Shown here in pieces: positions 53,748-64,000 of a DNA stretch of 64,000 nucleotides (the stretch's first letter is position 1; every line of letters begins with the position of its first letter). The position numbers and the translations under genes are program-made. This stretch comes from Streptomyces sp. NBC_00654. Its GTDB lineage: Bacteria; Actinomycetota; Actinomycetes; Streptomycetales; Streptomycetaceae. The stretch is taken from NCBI RefSeq assembly GCF_026341775.1, contig NZ_JAPEOB010000001.1:2170001-2234000 (forward strand), written 5' to 3'. A model generated the notes under the pieces. The model made no database searches, was not told the DNA's origin, and saw nothing but the letters and a program-made list of their open reading frames with translations.

Positions 53748-53788
53748 GGGTGCCTTCGGCGGGCCGGGCCCGCCGGGCCGCTCAGCCC
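53741..53788. terminator. Convergent terminator containing both stop codons
   Basis: Outer stem GGGCTGAG (53741-53748) with CTCAGCCC (53781-53788), inner 7-bp stem (53758-53764 with 53768-53774). The TGA stops of glcP and of the opposite gene both lie in the outer stem. Confidence 0.8.
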
Positions 53789-54741
53789 CCGACCGCCGCG
53801 CAGAACAGCCGCAGACTGCGCCAGCCCTCCTCCACCGGCATCCCGCCGCACAGCGGGTGCAGCACCAGGCTGTCCGCGTCCGGTTCCGCGCACTGTGCGG
53901 GCGTGAGGATCCGGTACACGCCCTCCTCGCGCAGTTCCGCCACCGTCGTCGCCGTCGAACGCACCGCCGAGCGGATGTCCTTCGACTGCCAGGAGGAGTA
54001 GGTGCGGGCCTCGTGCAGGAAGTGCCGGCCGTACAGCGCCCACGCCCGCTCCGGGTCCTCGGAGACATGCAGCAGCGGCGTCGTGGCGGCGGGCATCATG
54101 CAGAAGCCCTCCGTCCCGTGCTCCGCGCGCTGCTCGTGGTAGTAGGCCTCCAGCTCCGGCAGATGCGCGCTGGGGAAGAGCGGCAGCCCCAGCCGGGCCG
54201 CCCGCCGCGCCGCCGCCCGCGAGCTGCCGCCCACCAGCAGCAGGGGGTGCGGCCGGGTGTACGGGCGCGGGGTGACCGTGACCGTACGGCCCCGGTACGG
54301 GAACGGCTCCCCGGTCCACGCCAGCAGCAGCGTCTCCAGCAGCTCGTCCTGGAGCCTGCCGCGCCGGCCCCACTCCACCCCGGCCCGCTCGTACTCGGCG
54401 GGCCGGTAGCCGATGCCCGCGACGGTGACCAGCCGGCCCGCACTCAGCAGGTCGAGCACCGCGATGTCCTCGGCCAGCCGCAGCGGATCGTGCAGCGGGC
54501 CGATGATCGCCGACACGGTCACCGCGATCCGCCGGGTCGCGCCGAAGACCGAACCGGCGAAGACGAGGGGAGAGGGCAGCCAGGAGTTGGCGGCGCCGTG
54601 GTGCTCCTCGGTCTGCACCGTGTCGATGCCGTGCCCATCGGCGTACGCGGCCATCTCCAGCGCCGCGCGATAGCGGGCCGAGAGGGTCCCGGGGGTGGCG
54701 TCGGGATCGACGAGATTGAACCGGACCACTGTGAAGGCCAT
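53782..54741 (-). CDS. LLM-class flavin-dependent oxidoreductase
   Basis: 319-aa bacterial luciferase-like TIM barrel that should use FMN or F420. Features: VVRFNLVDPDATPG start, VQTEEHHG, VSAIIGPLHDPLRLAEDIAVLDLLSAGR, GYRPAEYERAGVEW, PLLLVGGSS. The substrate is unknown; a coenzyme F420 biosynthesis gene elsewhere in the window makes F420 use plausible. ATG 54741. Confidence 0.92.
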   Translation of the reverse strand: MAFTVVRFNLVDPDATPGTLSARYRAALEMAAYADGHGIDTVQTEEHHGAANSWLPSPLVFAGSVFGATRRIAVTVSAIIGPLHDPLRLAEDIAVLDLLSAGRLVTVAGIGYRPAEYERAGVEWGRRGRLQDELLETLLLAWTGEPFPYRGRTVTVTPRPYTRPHPLLLVGGSSRAAARRAARLGLPLFPSAHLPELEAYYHEQRAEHGTEGFCMMPAATTPLLHVSEDPERAWALYGRHFLHEARTYSSWQSKDIRSAVRSTATTVAELREEGVYRILTPAQCAEPDADSLVLHPLCGGMPVEEGWRSLRLFCAAVGG

Positions 54742-54958
54742 GACGGGTGTCCCCTTCGCCGGGCGGGCTTGGTGGAGGCGGGCACCGTAACTGACGGAGC
54801 GTCAGAACGGTAGGGGTCCGCTGCCGGGCACCTCCGCGGGGCGGGTGGCCGGTCAAGGTGCACCTTTACCCCCAAAAGGGGTCTAAGTGTGCGGGGGATT
54901 CGTGCGGGATCCGCCACGGCCGCGCCCAGGTGCGGCTGTGGCCGATACTGGACGGGTT

Positions 54959-56170
54959 ATGGAAATCGTCATCCTTGCTGTAGTCATCGCCCTGGTCGCG
55001 GTCGGCCTGATCAGCGGGCTCGTGGTCAGCAGCCGCAAGAAGAAGCAGCTGCCGCCCTCGGCACCGTCGAGCACGCCGACCATCACTCCTCCCGCCGAGC
55101 CCCATGTCGGCGAGGAAGCCGAGGCGCCGCGCGACGAAGCGCGGCGCACCGTCGAGGAGGTCGGTCTCCCGGACACCGAGGCTCCCGCCGGGGAAGCCCC
55201 GGCCGTCGCCGAACCGGAGGCCGCCGCTCCCGCGCTGGAGGTCCCCGAGCCCACCGCCGGACGGCTCGTCCGGCTCCGCGCCCGGCTCGCCCGCTCGCAG
55301 AACTCCCTCGGCAAGGGGCTGCTCACGCTCCTGTCGCGGGACAACCTCGACGAGGACACCTGGGAGGAGATCGAGGAGACCCTCCTCACCGCCGACGTCG
55401 GCGTCGCCCCCACCCAGGAACTGGTGGAGCGGCTGCGCGAGCGCGTCCGGGTGCTCGGCACCCGTACCCCCGAGGATCTGCGCGCCCTGCTCCGCGAGGA
55501 GCTGATCACCCTGCTCGGCCCCGACTTCGACCGTGAGGTCAAGACGGAGGGCGGCGCCGAGACCCCCGGCGTCGTCATGGTCGTCGGCGTCAACGGCACC
55601 GGCAAGACCACCACCACCGGCAAGCTGGCCCGGGTGCTCGTCGCCGACGGCCGCAGCGTCGTGCTCGGCGCCGCCGACACCTTCCGGGCCGCCGCCGCCG
55701 ACCAGCTCCAGACCTGGGGCGAGCGCGTCGGCGCCCGCACGGTCCGCGGGCCGGAGGGCGGCGATCCGGCGTCGATCGCCTTCGACGCGGTGAAGGAAGG
55801 CATCGCCGAGGGCGCGGATGTCGTCCTCATCGACACCGCGGGCCGTCTGCACACCAAGACCGGTCTGATGGACGAGCTCGGCAAGGTCAAGCGGGTCGTG
55901 GAGAAGCACGGACCGCTGGACGAGGTGCTGCTCGTCCTGGACGCCACCACCGGGCAGAACGGACTCGTCCAGGCCCGGGTGTTCGCCGAGGTCGTCGACA
56001 TCACCGGCATCGTCCTCACCAAGCTGGACGGCACCGCCAAGGGCGGCATCGTCATCGCCGTCCAGCGTGAGCTCGGGGTACCGGTGAAGCTGATCGGTCT
56101 CGGTGAGGGTCCGGACGACCTGGCCCCGTTCGAGCCGGGAGCCTTCGTCGACGCGCTGATCGGCGACTGA
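54959..56170 (+). CDS. ftsY: Signal recognition particle receptor FtsY
   Basis: SRP receptor GTPase, 403 aa, anchored by an N-terminal membrane segment ([19 protein letters not shown]), which not all FtsY proteins have. An acidic Ala/Glu/Pro-rich A region (about 30-105) leads to the NG domain: [15 protein letters not shown] (G1), DTAGRLHTK (G3), [10 protein letters not shown] (G4/G5). It docks Ffh-ribosome complexes, and ffh begins at the end of this window. ATG 54959; the upstream open frame is not coding-like. Confidence 0.96.
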   Translation: MEIVILAVVIALVAVGLISGLVVSSRKKKQLPPSAPSSTPTITPPAEPHVGEEAEAPRDEARRTVEEVGLPDTEAPAGEAPAVAEPEAAAPALEVPEPTAGRLVRLRARLARSQNSLGKGLLTLLSRDNLDEDTWEEIEETLLTADVGVAPTQELVERLRERVRVLGTRTPEDLRALLREELITLLGPDFDREVKTEGGAETPGVVMVVGVNGTGKTTTTGKLARVLVADGRSVVLGAADTFRAAAADQLQTWGERVGARTVRGPEGGDPASIAFDAVKEGIAEGADVVLIDTAGRLHTKTGLMDELGKVKRVVEKHGPLDEVLLVLDATTGQNGLVQARVFAEVVDITGIVLTKLDGTAKGGIVIAVQRELGVPVKLIGLGEGPDDLAPFEPGAFVDALIGD

Positions 56171-56186
56171 ACCCTCCGCACGGACA

Positions 56187-56224
56187 AACGGGCGGTGGAC
56201 CCCCTCGCGGGGCCGCCGCCCGTT
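56187..56224. terminator. Convergent terminator after ftsY
   Basis: Outer 9-bp stem AACGGGCGG (56187-56195) with CCGCCCGTT (56216-56224) and a GC-rich inner stem, between ftsY and the convergent primase-like gene. Confidence 0.85.
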
Positions 56225-56380
56225 CGTATGCCCACTCCCACGCTCATGTCCCTGCCTGCGCGCACGCCTGCGCACGCGTCCCGTGCCTGCGCACGCGTAC
56301 CGCGCCTCCATCGCGACGGGGCAGGCCGAGCGCGCGGGGCGAGGGGATCGTGCGCCGGCGCGCGGCAGGTGGACCGGCGC

Positions 56381-57028
56381 CTATGAGCGGTGGCAGATGT
56401 ACGCCAGCGTGCCCAGCAGCAACCGCGCCTGCGGGGGAGCGGCCGCGGTGTCCAGGACCGGGGGGCGCAGCCAGCGGACCGGCCCGAGGCCGCCGACGTC
56501 GGACGGCGGAGCGGTGATGTGCGTTCCGGGGCCCAGTCCCCGCAGGTCCAGACCGGCGTCGTCCCAGCCCATCCGGTAGAGCAGCCGGGGCAGCTCGGCG
56601 GCGGCTCCCGGGGCGACGAGGAACTGGGCCCGGCCCGCCGGGGTCACGGCCACCGGCCCCAGCGGCAGGCCCATCCGCTCGAGCCGGCCCAGCGCGCGGC
56701 GCCCGGCTCCCTCGGCGACGTCCAGGACGTCGAAGGCGCGGCCCACGGGCAGCAGCATCGAGGCGCCGGGCACCTCGGACCAGGCCCGCGCGGCGACATC
56801 GAGCGTGGCACCGGCCGGGACCTCGCGGACGAAGGCCAGCGGATGGTCGCCGGGCGCCGGGCACACCGGGTCGCCGCACGAGCAGACGCCCGCCACGGCC
56901 CGCGCGCCGGGCATCACCGCCCAGCCCCAGAGTCCTGTGTACTCGGCCACCGCGGTGCCCTCGGCCGTGCGGCCGCGGCGCCGTGAGCCGGATCGCATTT
57001 CACGGATGCCGCCGATCGTGAAGCCCAT
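56381..57028 (-). CDS. Small bifunctional primase-polymerase (Prim-Pol) domain protein
   Basis: 215-aa protein resembling the N-terminal Prim-Pol domain found in plasmid and phage replication enzymes, but without helicase or C-terminal domain. Visible parts: GLWGWAVMPGARAVAGVCSCGDPVCPAPGDHP-type Cys-rich N-terminus, AFDVLDVAEGAG (acidic pair at the expected catalytic strand), PPSDVGG and the C-terminal YICHRS. ATG 57028 has GGAGGGGG 1-2 bases upstream of GT. Whether it has polymerase activity is open. It is a stable neighbour of ftsY in Streptomyces by recollection. Confidence 0.78.
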   Translation of the reverse strand: MGFTIGGIREMRSGSRRRGRTAEGTAVAEYTGLWGWAVMPGARAVAGVCSCGDPVCPAPGDHPLAFVREVPAGATLDVAARAWSEVPGASMLLPVGRAFDVLDVAEGAGRRALGRLERMGLPLGPVAVTPAGRAQFLVAPGAAAELPRLLYRMGWDDAGLDLRGLGPGTHITAPPSDVGGLGPVRWLRPPVLDTAAAPPQARLLLGTLAYICHRS

Positions 57029-57456
57029 ACCCCCTCCAACGGGTCCGAGTCATCGGTGGTTACGACCCGGAGCCTTCGCTCAACCCTCCGCTGTCGCTCT
57101 CGATCGGGCGGCGCGCGGGTGTGCACAGAGGGTGAATGGCGCGGATTACGCGCCCCCTAAGTGCCCCAATCCGCCTGCCGCTGATCGTCGTCTGTCAAGT
57201 CAAGCGCGCCCGGTGGCAGTCGGGTTCATTCGAAGGGGTGGCGAATGGTGGCGTTTCCGTAAGGGCCCTCGCGGGAGGGGTGATCGTAGGATTACCGTCG
57301 GTACACGAACCCTGGAAGTATGTGCACCCACGGGTATGCCGGAGGCAAACCGATTTCCCGTTCGATGGTGCGTGATCTCCGTACGGACAGCACCGACGCA
57401 CGGCATTCTGATAGTGGTTCGCGCGATGAGGTTTTCGGCGGGATGGGGGCGTTCCA
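57029..57456. other. Divergent control region upstream of nsdA
   Basis: 428 bp between divergent genes. A -10-like TAGGAT lies at 57287-57292 and a GGGATGGGGGC ribosome-binding-type stretch just before GTG 57457. No gene or repeat was recognised. Confidence 0.45.
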
Positions 57457-60956
<3,500 letters not shown>

Positions 60957-60986
60957 CCGACGGCCCGCCAACGGAAAGGCAGCTGG

Positions 60987-63446
60987 GTGACGAGCACCGA
61001 AGCGACCACCGAATCCGAGGCCTCGGGACCCAGCGGCTACGCGGCGGCCCGGCTGCGTCTCCTCCAGGAGGAGACGTGGTCCGGGCCGCCGCGCCGTGCG
61101 GCCCTCGCCCGCCTCACCGACGACTGGCTGACCGGCCTGTTCACCGCGGCCGCCGGACAGACCGGGGTCCGCGGCGCCGCCCTCGTCGCCGTCGGCGGCT
61201 ACGGCCGCGGCGAACTCTCCCCGCGCAGCGACCTCGATCTGCTGCTCCTGCACGACGGCAGCGCCGACGCCGGAGCACTGGCCGCCCTCGCCGACCGCGT
61301 CTGGTACCCCGTCTGGGACCTCGGCCTGGCCCTCGACCACTCCGTACGCACCCCCGGCGAGGCCCGCAGGACCGCGGGGGAGGACCTCAAGGTCCAGCTC
61401 GGCCTGCTGGACGCCCGCCCCGTCGCCGGGGACCTCGGCCTCGTCGCCGCCCTGCGCACCGCGGTCCTCGCCGACTGGCGCAACCAGGCGGCCGAACGCC
61501 TCCCCGCCCTCGACGAACTCTGCCGGGAGCGGGCCGCGCGGACGGGCGAGCTCCAGTTCCTCCTGGAACCCGACCTCAAGGAGGCCCGCGGCGGCCTCCG
61601 CGACGCCACCGTGCTGCGCGCCGTCGCCGCCTCCTGGGTCGCCGACGCCCCCCGCCAAGGACTCGCCGAGGCCCGCCGCACCCTCCTCGACGTCCGCGAC
61701 GCCCTCCACCTCACCACCGGCCGCGCCACCGACCGCCTCGCCCTCCAGGAACAGGACCAGGTCGCCGAGGCCCTGGGTCTGCTCGACGCCGACGCACTGC
61801 TGCGCCAGGTGTACGAGGCCGCGCGCACCGTCTCGTACGCCACCGACGTCACCTGGCGCGAGGTCAACCGCGTCCTGCGCGCCCGCTCCGTACGCCCCCG
61901 GCTCCGCGCCCTGCTCGGCGGCGGGCTCGGCGGCAGGGCCGCCCCCGAGCGCACCCCGCTCGCCGACGGGGTGGTGGAAGCGGACGGCGAGGTCGTCCTC
62001 GCCCGCGCCGCCCGCCCCGAGAAGGACCCCGTCCTGACCCTCCGGGCGGCCGCCGCGGCCGCCGAATCCGGACTGCCGCTCTCCCGCCACCTCGTCCGCC
62101 ACCTCGCCACCGCGGCCCGCCCGCTGCCCGTGCCCTGGCCCGCCGAGGCCCGCGAGGAACTCGTCACCCTCCTCGGGGCCGGCGAGCCGACCGTCGGCGT
62201 CTGGGAGGCGCTGGAGTCCGAGGGGATCATCACCCGGCTGCTGCCGGACTGGGAGCGGGTCCACTGCCGCCCCCAGCGCAACCCCGTCCACACCTGGACC
62301 GTCGACCGCCACCTCGTCGAGACCGCCGTCCGGGCCGCCGCCCTCACCCGCCGCGTCCACCGCCCCGACCTCCTCCTGGTTGCCGCGCTGCTCCACGACA
62401 TCGGCAAGGGCCGGCCCGGCGACCACTCCGTGGCGGGCGAGGTCATCGCCCGGGACATGGCCGCCCGCATGGGCTTCGACGGGCACGACGTGGGCGTCGT
62501 CGCCACCCTCGTACGTCACCATCTGCTGCTCGTCGAGACCGCCACCCGCCGCGACCTCGACGACCCCGCCACCGTCCGCTCCGTCGCCACCGCCGTCGGC
62601 AGCACCTCCACGCTGGAGCTGCTGCACGCCCTCACCGAGGCCGACGCGCTCGCCACCGGCCCCGCCGCCTGGAGCTCCTGGCGCGCCTCGCTCGTCGCCG
62701 ACCTCGTCAAACGCGTCTCCGCCGTCCTCGCGGGCGAGGCCCCCCGGGAACCGGAACCCACCGTGCCCGGCGCCGAACAGGAACGCCTCGCCATCGAGGC
62801 CCTGCGTACCGGCGAACCCGTCCTGGCCCTGCACACCCAGCCCGCGCTGCCCGCGGCCGACGGCGGACCGGAACCCGTCGGGGTGGAGCTGCTCATCGCC
62901 CTGCCCGACCGTCCGGGCGTGCTGCCCGCGGCCGCCGGAGTCCTCGCCCTGCACCGCCTGACCGTCCGCGCCGCCGAACTGCGCGCCGTGGAGCTGCCCA
63001 CCGAAGTGGGTGACTCCGCGGACCTGCTGCTGCTCAGCTGGCGGGTGGCGGCCGAGTACGGGTGCCTCCCGCAGGCGGCCCGGCTCCGCGCCGACCTCGT
63101 ACGCGCCCTGGACGGATCCCTGGACATCCGGGCCCGCCTCGCCGAACGGGAGGCCGCCCACCCGCGCCGCCGCGGGGTGAAGGCCCCGCCGCCCCGGGTG
63201 ACGGTCGCGGCGGCGGGCTCCCGGCTCGCGACGGTGATCGAGGTCCGGGCCCAGGACGCCCCGGGCCTGCTGCACCGGATCGGCCGGGCTCTGGAGCAGA
63301 GCGCGGTACGGGTGCGCAGCGCCCATGTCTCCACGCTCGGAGCCAACGCGGTGGACGCCTTCTACGTCACCGGGACGGACGGCGGACCGCTGCCCGGCGT
63401 GCGGGCCGCCGAGGTCGCCGAGGAGGTCGAGAAGGCCCTCGGCTGA
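60987..63446 (+). CDS. glnD: [Protein-PII] nucleotidyltransferase GlnD
   Basis: 819-aa bifunctional enzyme that modifies and demodifies PII in response to glutamine. The nucleotidyltransferase site GGYGRGELSPRSDLDLLLL lies at ~69-87. The HD phosphohydrolase motif LLHDIGKGRPGDHS lies near residue 470, and two C-terminal ACT domains (VELLIALPDRPGVLP and EVRAQDAPGLLHRIG) sense glutamine. In Streptomyces it adenylylates GlnK rather than uridylylating it. GTG 60987, 30 bp after glnK. Confidence 0.95.
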   Translation: MTSTEATTESEASGPSGYAAARLRLLQEETWSGPPRRAALARLTDDWLTGLFTAAAGQTGVRGAALVAVGGYGRGELSPRSDLDLLLLHDGSADAGALAALADRVWYPVWDLGLALDHSVRTPGEARRTAGEDLKVQLGLLDARPVAGDLGLVAALRTAVLADWRNQAAERLPALDELCRERAARTGELQFLLEPDLKEARGGLRDATVLRAVAASWVADAPRQGLAEARRTLLDVRDALHLTTGRATDRLALQEQDQVAEALGLLDADALLRQVYEAARTVSYATDVTWREVNRVLRARSVRPRLRALLGGGLGGRAAPERTPLADGVVEADGEVVLARAARPEKDPVLTLRAAAAAAESGLPLSRHLVRHLATAARPLPVPWPAEAREELVTLLGAGEPTVGVWEALESEGIITRLLPDWERVHCRPQRNPVHTWTVDRHLVETAVRAAALTRRVHRPDLLLVAALLHDIGKGRPGDHSVAGEVIARDMAARMGFDGHDVGVVATLVRHHLLLVETATRRDLDDPATVRSVATAVGSTSTLELLHALTEADALATGPAAWSSWRASLVADLVKRVSAVLAGEAPREPEPTVPGAEQERLAIEALRTGEPVLALHTQPALPAADGGPEPVGVELLIALPDRPGVLPAAAGVLALHRLTVRAAELRAVELPTEVGDSADLLLLSWRVAAEYGCLPQAARLRADLVRALDGSLDIRARLAEREAAHPRRRGVKAPPPRVTVAAAGSRLATVIEVRAQDAPGLLHRIGRALEQSAVRVRSAHVSTLGANAVDAFYVTGTDGGPLPGVRAAEVAEEVEKALG

Positions 63447-63464
63447 CCCGTCCGAACGCGCGGA

Positions 63465-63502
63465 GAAGCCCTCGTCCGGTACGAGAACCGGGCGAGGGCT
63501 TC
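63465..63502 (+). terminator. Terminator of the amtB-glnK-glnD operon
   Basis: 16-bp interrupted stem: 63465-63474 with 63493-63502, one T-G pair, then CCGGT/ACCGG (63476-63480 with 63487-63491), 19 bases after the glnD stop. Confidence 0.9.
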
Positions 63503-63577
63503 GCGTTCCGCGGGGGCCGGATACCCTGGAGTGCGACTGACCTGCCCCGCCCCCGACCCTGAGGACCGACGAGCGCC

Positions 63578-64000
63578 GTGTTCGATACTCTCTCCGACCG
63601 CCTTAGCGCGACTTTCAAGAACCTCAGGGGCAAGGGCCGCTTGTCCGAGGCGGACATCGACGCCACGGCCCGCGAGATCCGTATCGCGCTCCTCGAAGCC
63701 GATGTGGCCCTGCCGGTCGTGCGCGCGTTCATCGCCAACGTCAAGGAGCGGGCGCGCGGCGTCGAGGTCTCCCAGGCGCTGAACCCCGCCCAGCAGATGA
63801 TCAAGATCGTCAACGAGGAGCTCGTCGGCATCCTCGGCGGCGAGACCCGGCGCATGCGGTTCGCCAAGACCGCGCCCACCGTGATCATGCTCGCGGGCCT
63901 CCAGGGTGCCGGTAAGACCACCCTCGCCGGAAAGCTCGGCCTCTGGCTCAAGGGCCAGGGCCACTCCCCGCTGCTGGTCGCCTGTGACCTCCAGCGCCCC
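63578..64000 (+). CDS. ffh: Signal recognition particle protein Ffh (5' part, cut by window end)
   Basis: First 141 codons of SRP54. GTG 63578 begins VFDTLSDRLSATFKNLRGKG, the four-helix N domain. The G domain begins with the P-loop GLQGAGKTTLAGKLG (about 107-121) and LLVACDLQRP at the window edge. The rest of the G domain and the M domain lie outside. Partner of FtsY encoded 7 kb upstream. Confidence 0.96.
   Translation, partial: MFDTLSDRLSATFKNLRGKGRLSEADIDATAREIRIALLEADVALPVVRAFIANVKERARGVEVSQALNPAQQMIKIVNEELVGILGGETRRMRFAKTAPTVIMLAGLQGAGKTTLAGKLGLWLKGQGHSPLLVACDLQRP

Overview
The window is high-GC actinobacterial DNA: codons end overwhelmingly in G or C, GTG starts are common, and perfect-stem terminators lack long U tracts. 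Gene content and order match the central chromosome of Streptomyces, the stretch that S. coelicolor numbers roughly SCO5535 to SCO5586 (recalled synteny, not searched). No rRNA, CRISPR array, insertion sequence, integrase or prophage gene was seen.

Layout. (1) 1-6610: two secreted glycan-degrading enzymes, a GH101 endo-alpha-N-acetylgalactosaminidase and a family 8 polysaccharide lyase. (2) 6799-8651: the acyl-CoA carboxylase beta and epsilon subunits. (3) 8810-19483: two complete conservons (cvnA-B-C-D) in tandem on the minus strand, each a sensor-kinase-like membrane protein, a roadblock protein, a DUF742 protein and a small GTPase. Their cvnD genes share a 350-bp perfectly identical tract. 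(4) 20063-24472: a small unknown protein, a fumarylacetoacetase-family hydrolase overlapping gltX, a HAD hydrolase and a five-gene tRNA-Gln/tRNA-Glu cluster. (5) 24472-28536: ndgR facing leuCD, a small conserved protein and hupS. (6) 28723-35831: cofC, plsC-gpsA-ddl, a lipoprotein and a stand-alone AsnC-type domain, thiL-thiD and rpmB. (7) 36088-45375: the deeply conserved DAK2-recG-rsmD-coaD and DUF177-rpmF-rnc-mutM set. (8) 45348-54741: HxlR regulator, secreted CAP protein, acylphosphatase, smc, glucose permease glcP and a flavin monooxygenase. (9) 54959-64000: ftsY, a primase-polymerase-like protein, the developmental regulator nsdA, the nitrogen operon amtB-glnK-glnD behind a GlnR-like site, and the start of ffh.

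Functional themes. Precursor supply: acyl-CoA carboxylase, leucine and thiamine biosynthesis, F420, phospholipid and D-Ala-D-Ala synthesis. Translation and targeting: gltX beside the tRNAs it should charge, L28, L32, RNase III, FtsY and Ffh. Chromosome organisation: HupS and SMC. Signalling: the two conservons, NdgR, NsdA and PII/GlnD. The ancestral rnc-smc-ftsY-ffh neighbourhood survives but is spread out by inserted metabolic and regulatory genes.

The best candidates for new biology are the gene-converted cvnD and cvnB paralogues, the small protein with two ANPRRT motifs beside the conservons, a cofC gene with no canonical start codon, and a short ORF translationally coupled to glcP. I did not find a wholly unknown multi-gene system; most of the window is conserved Streptomyces core.
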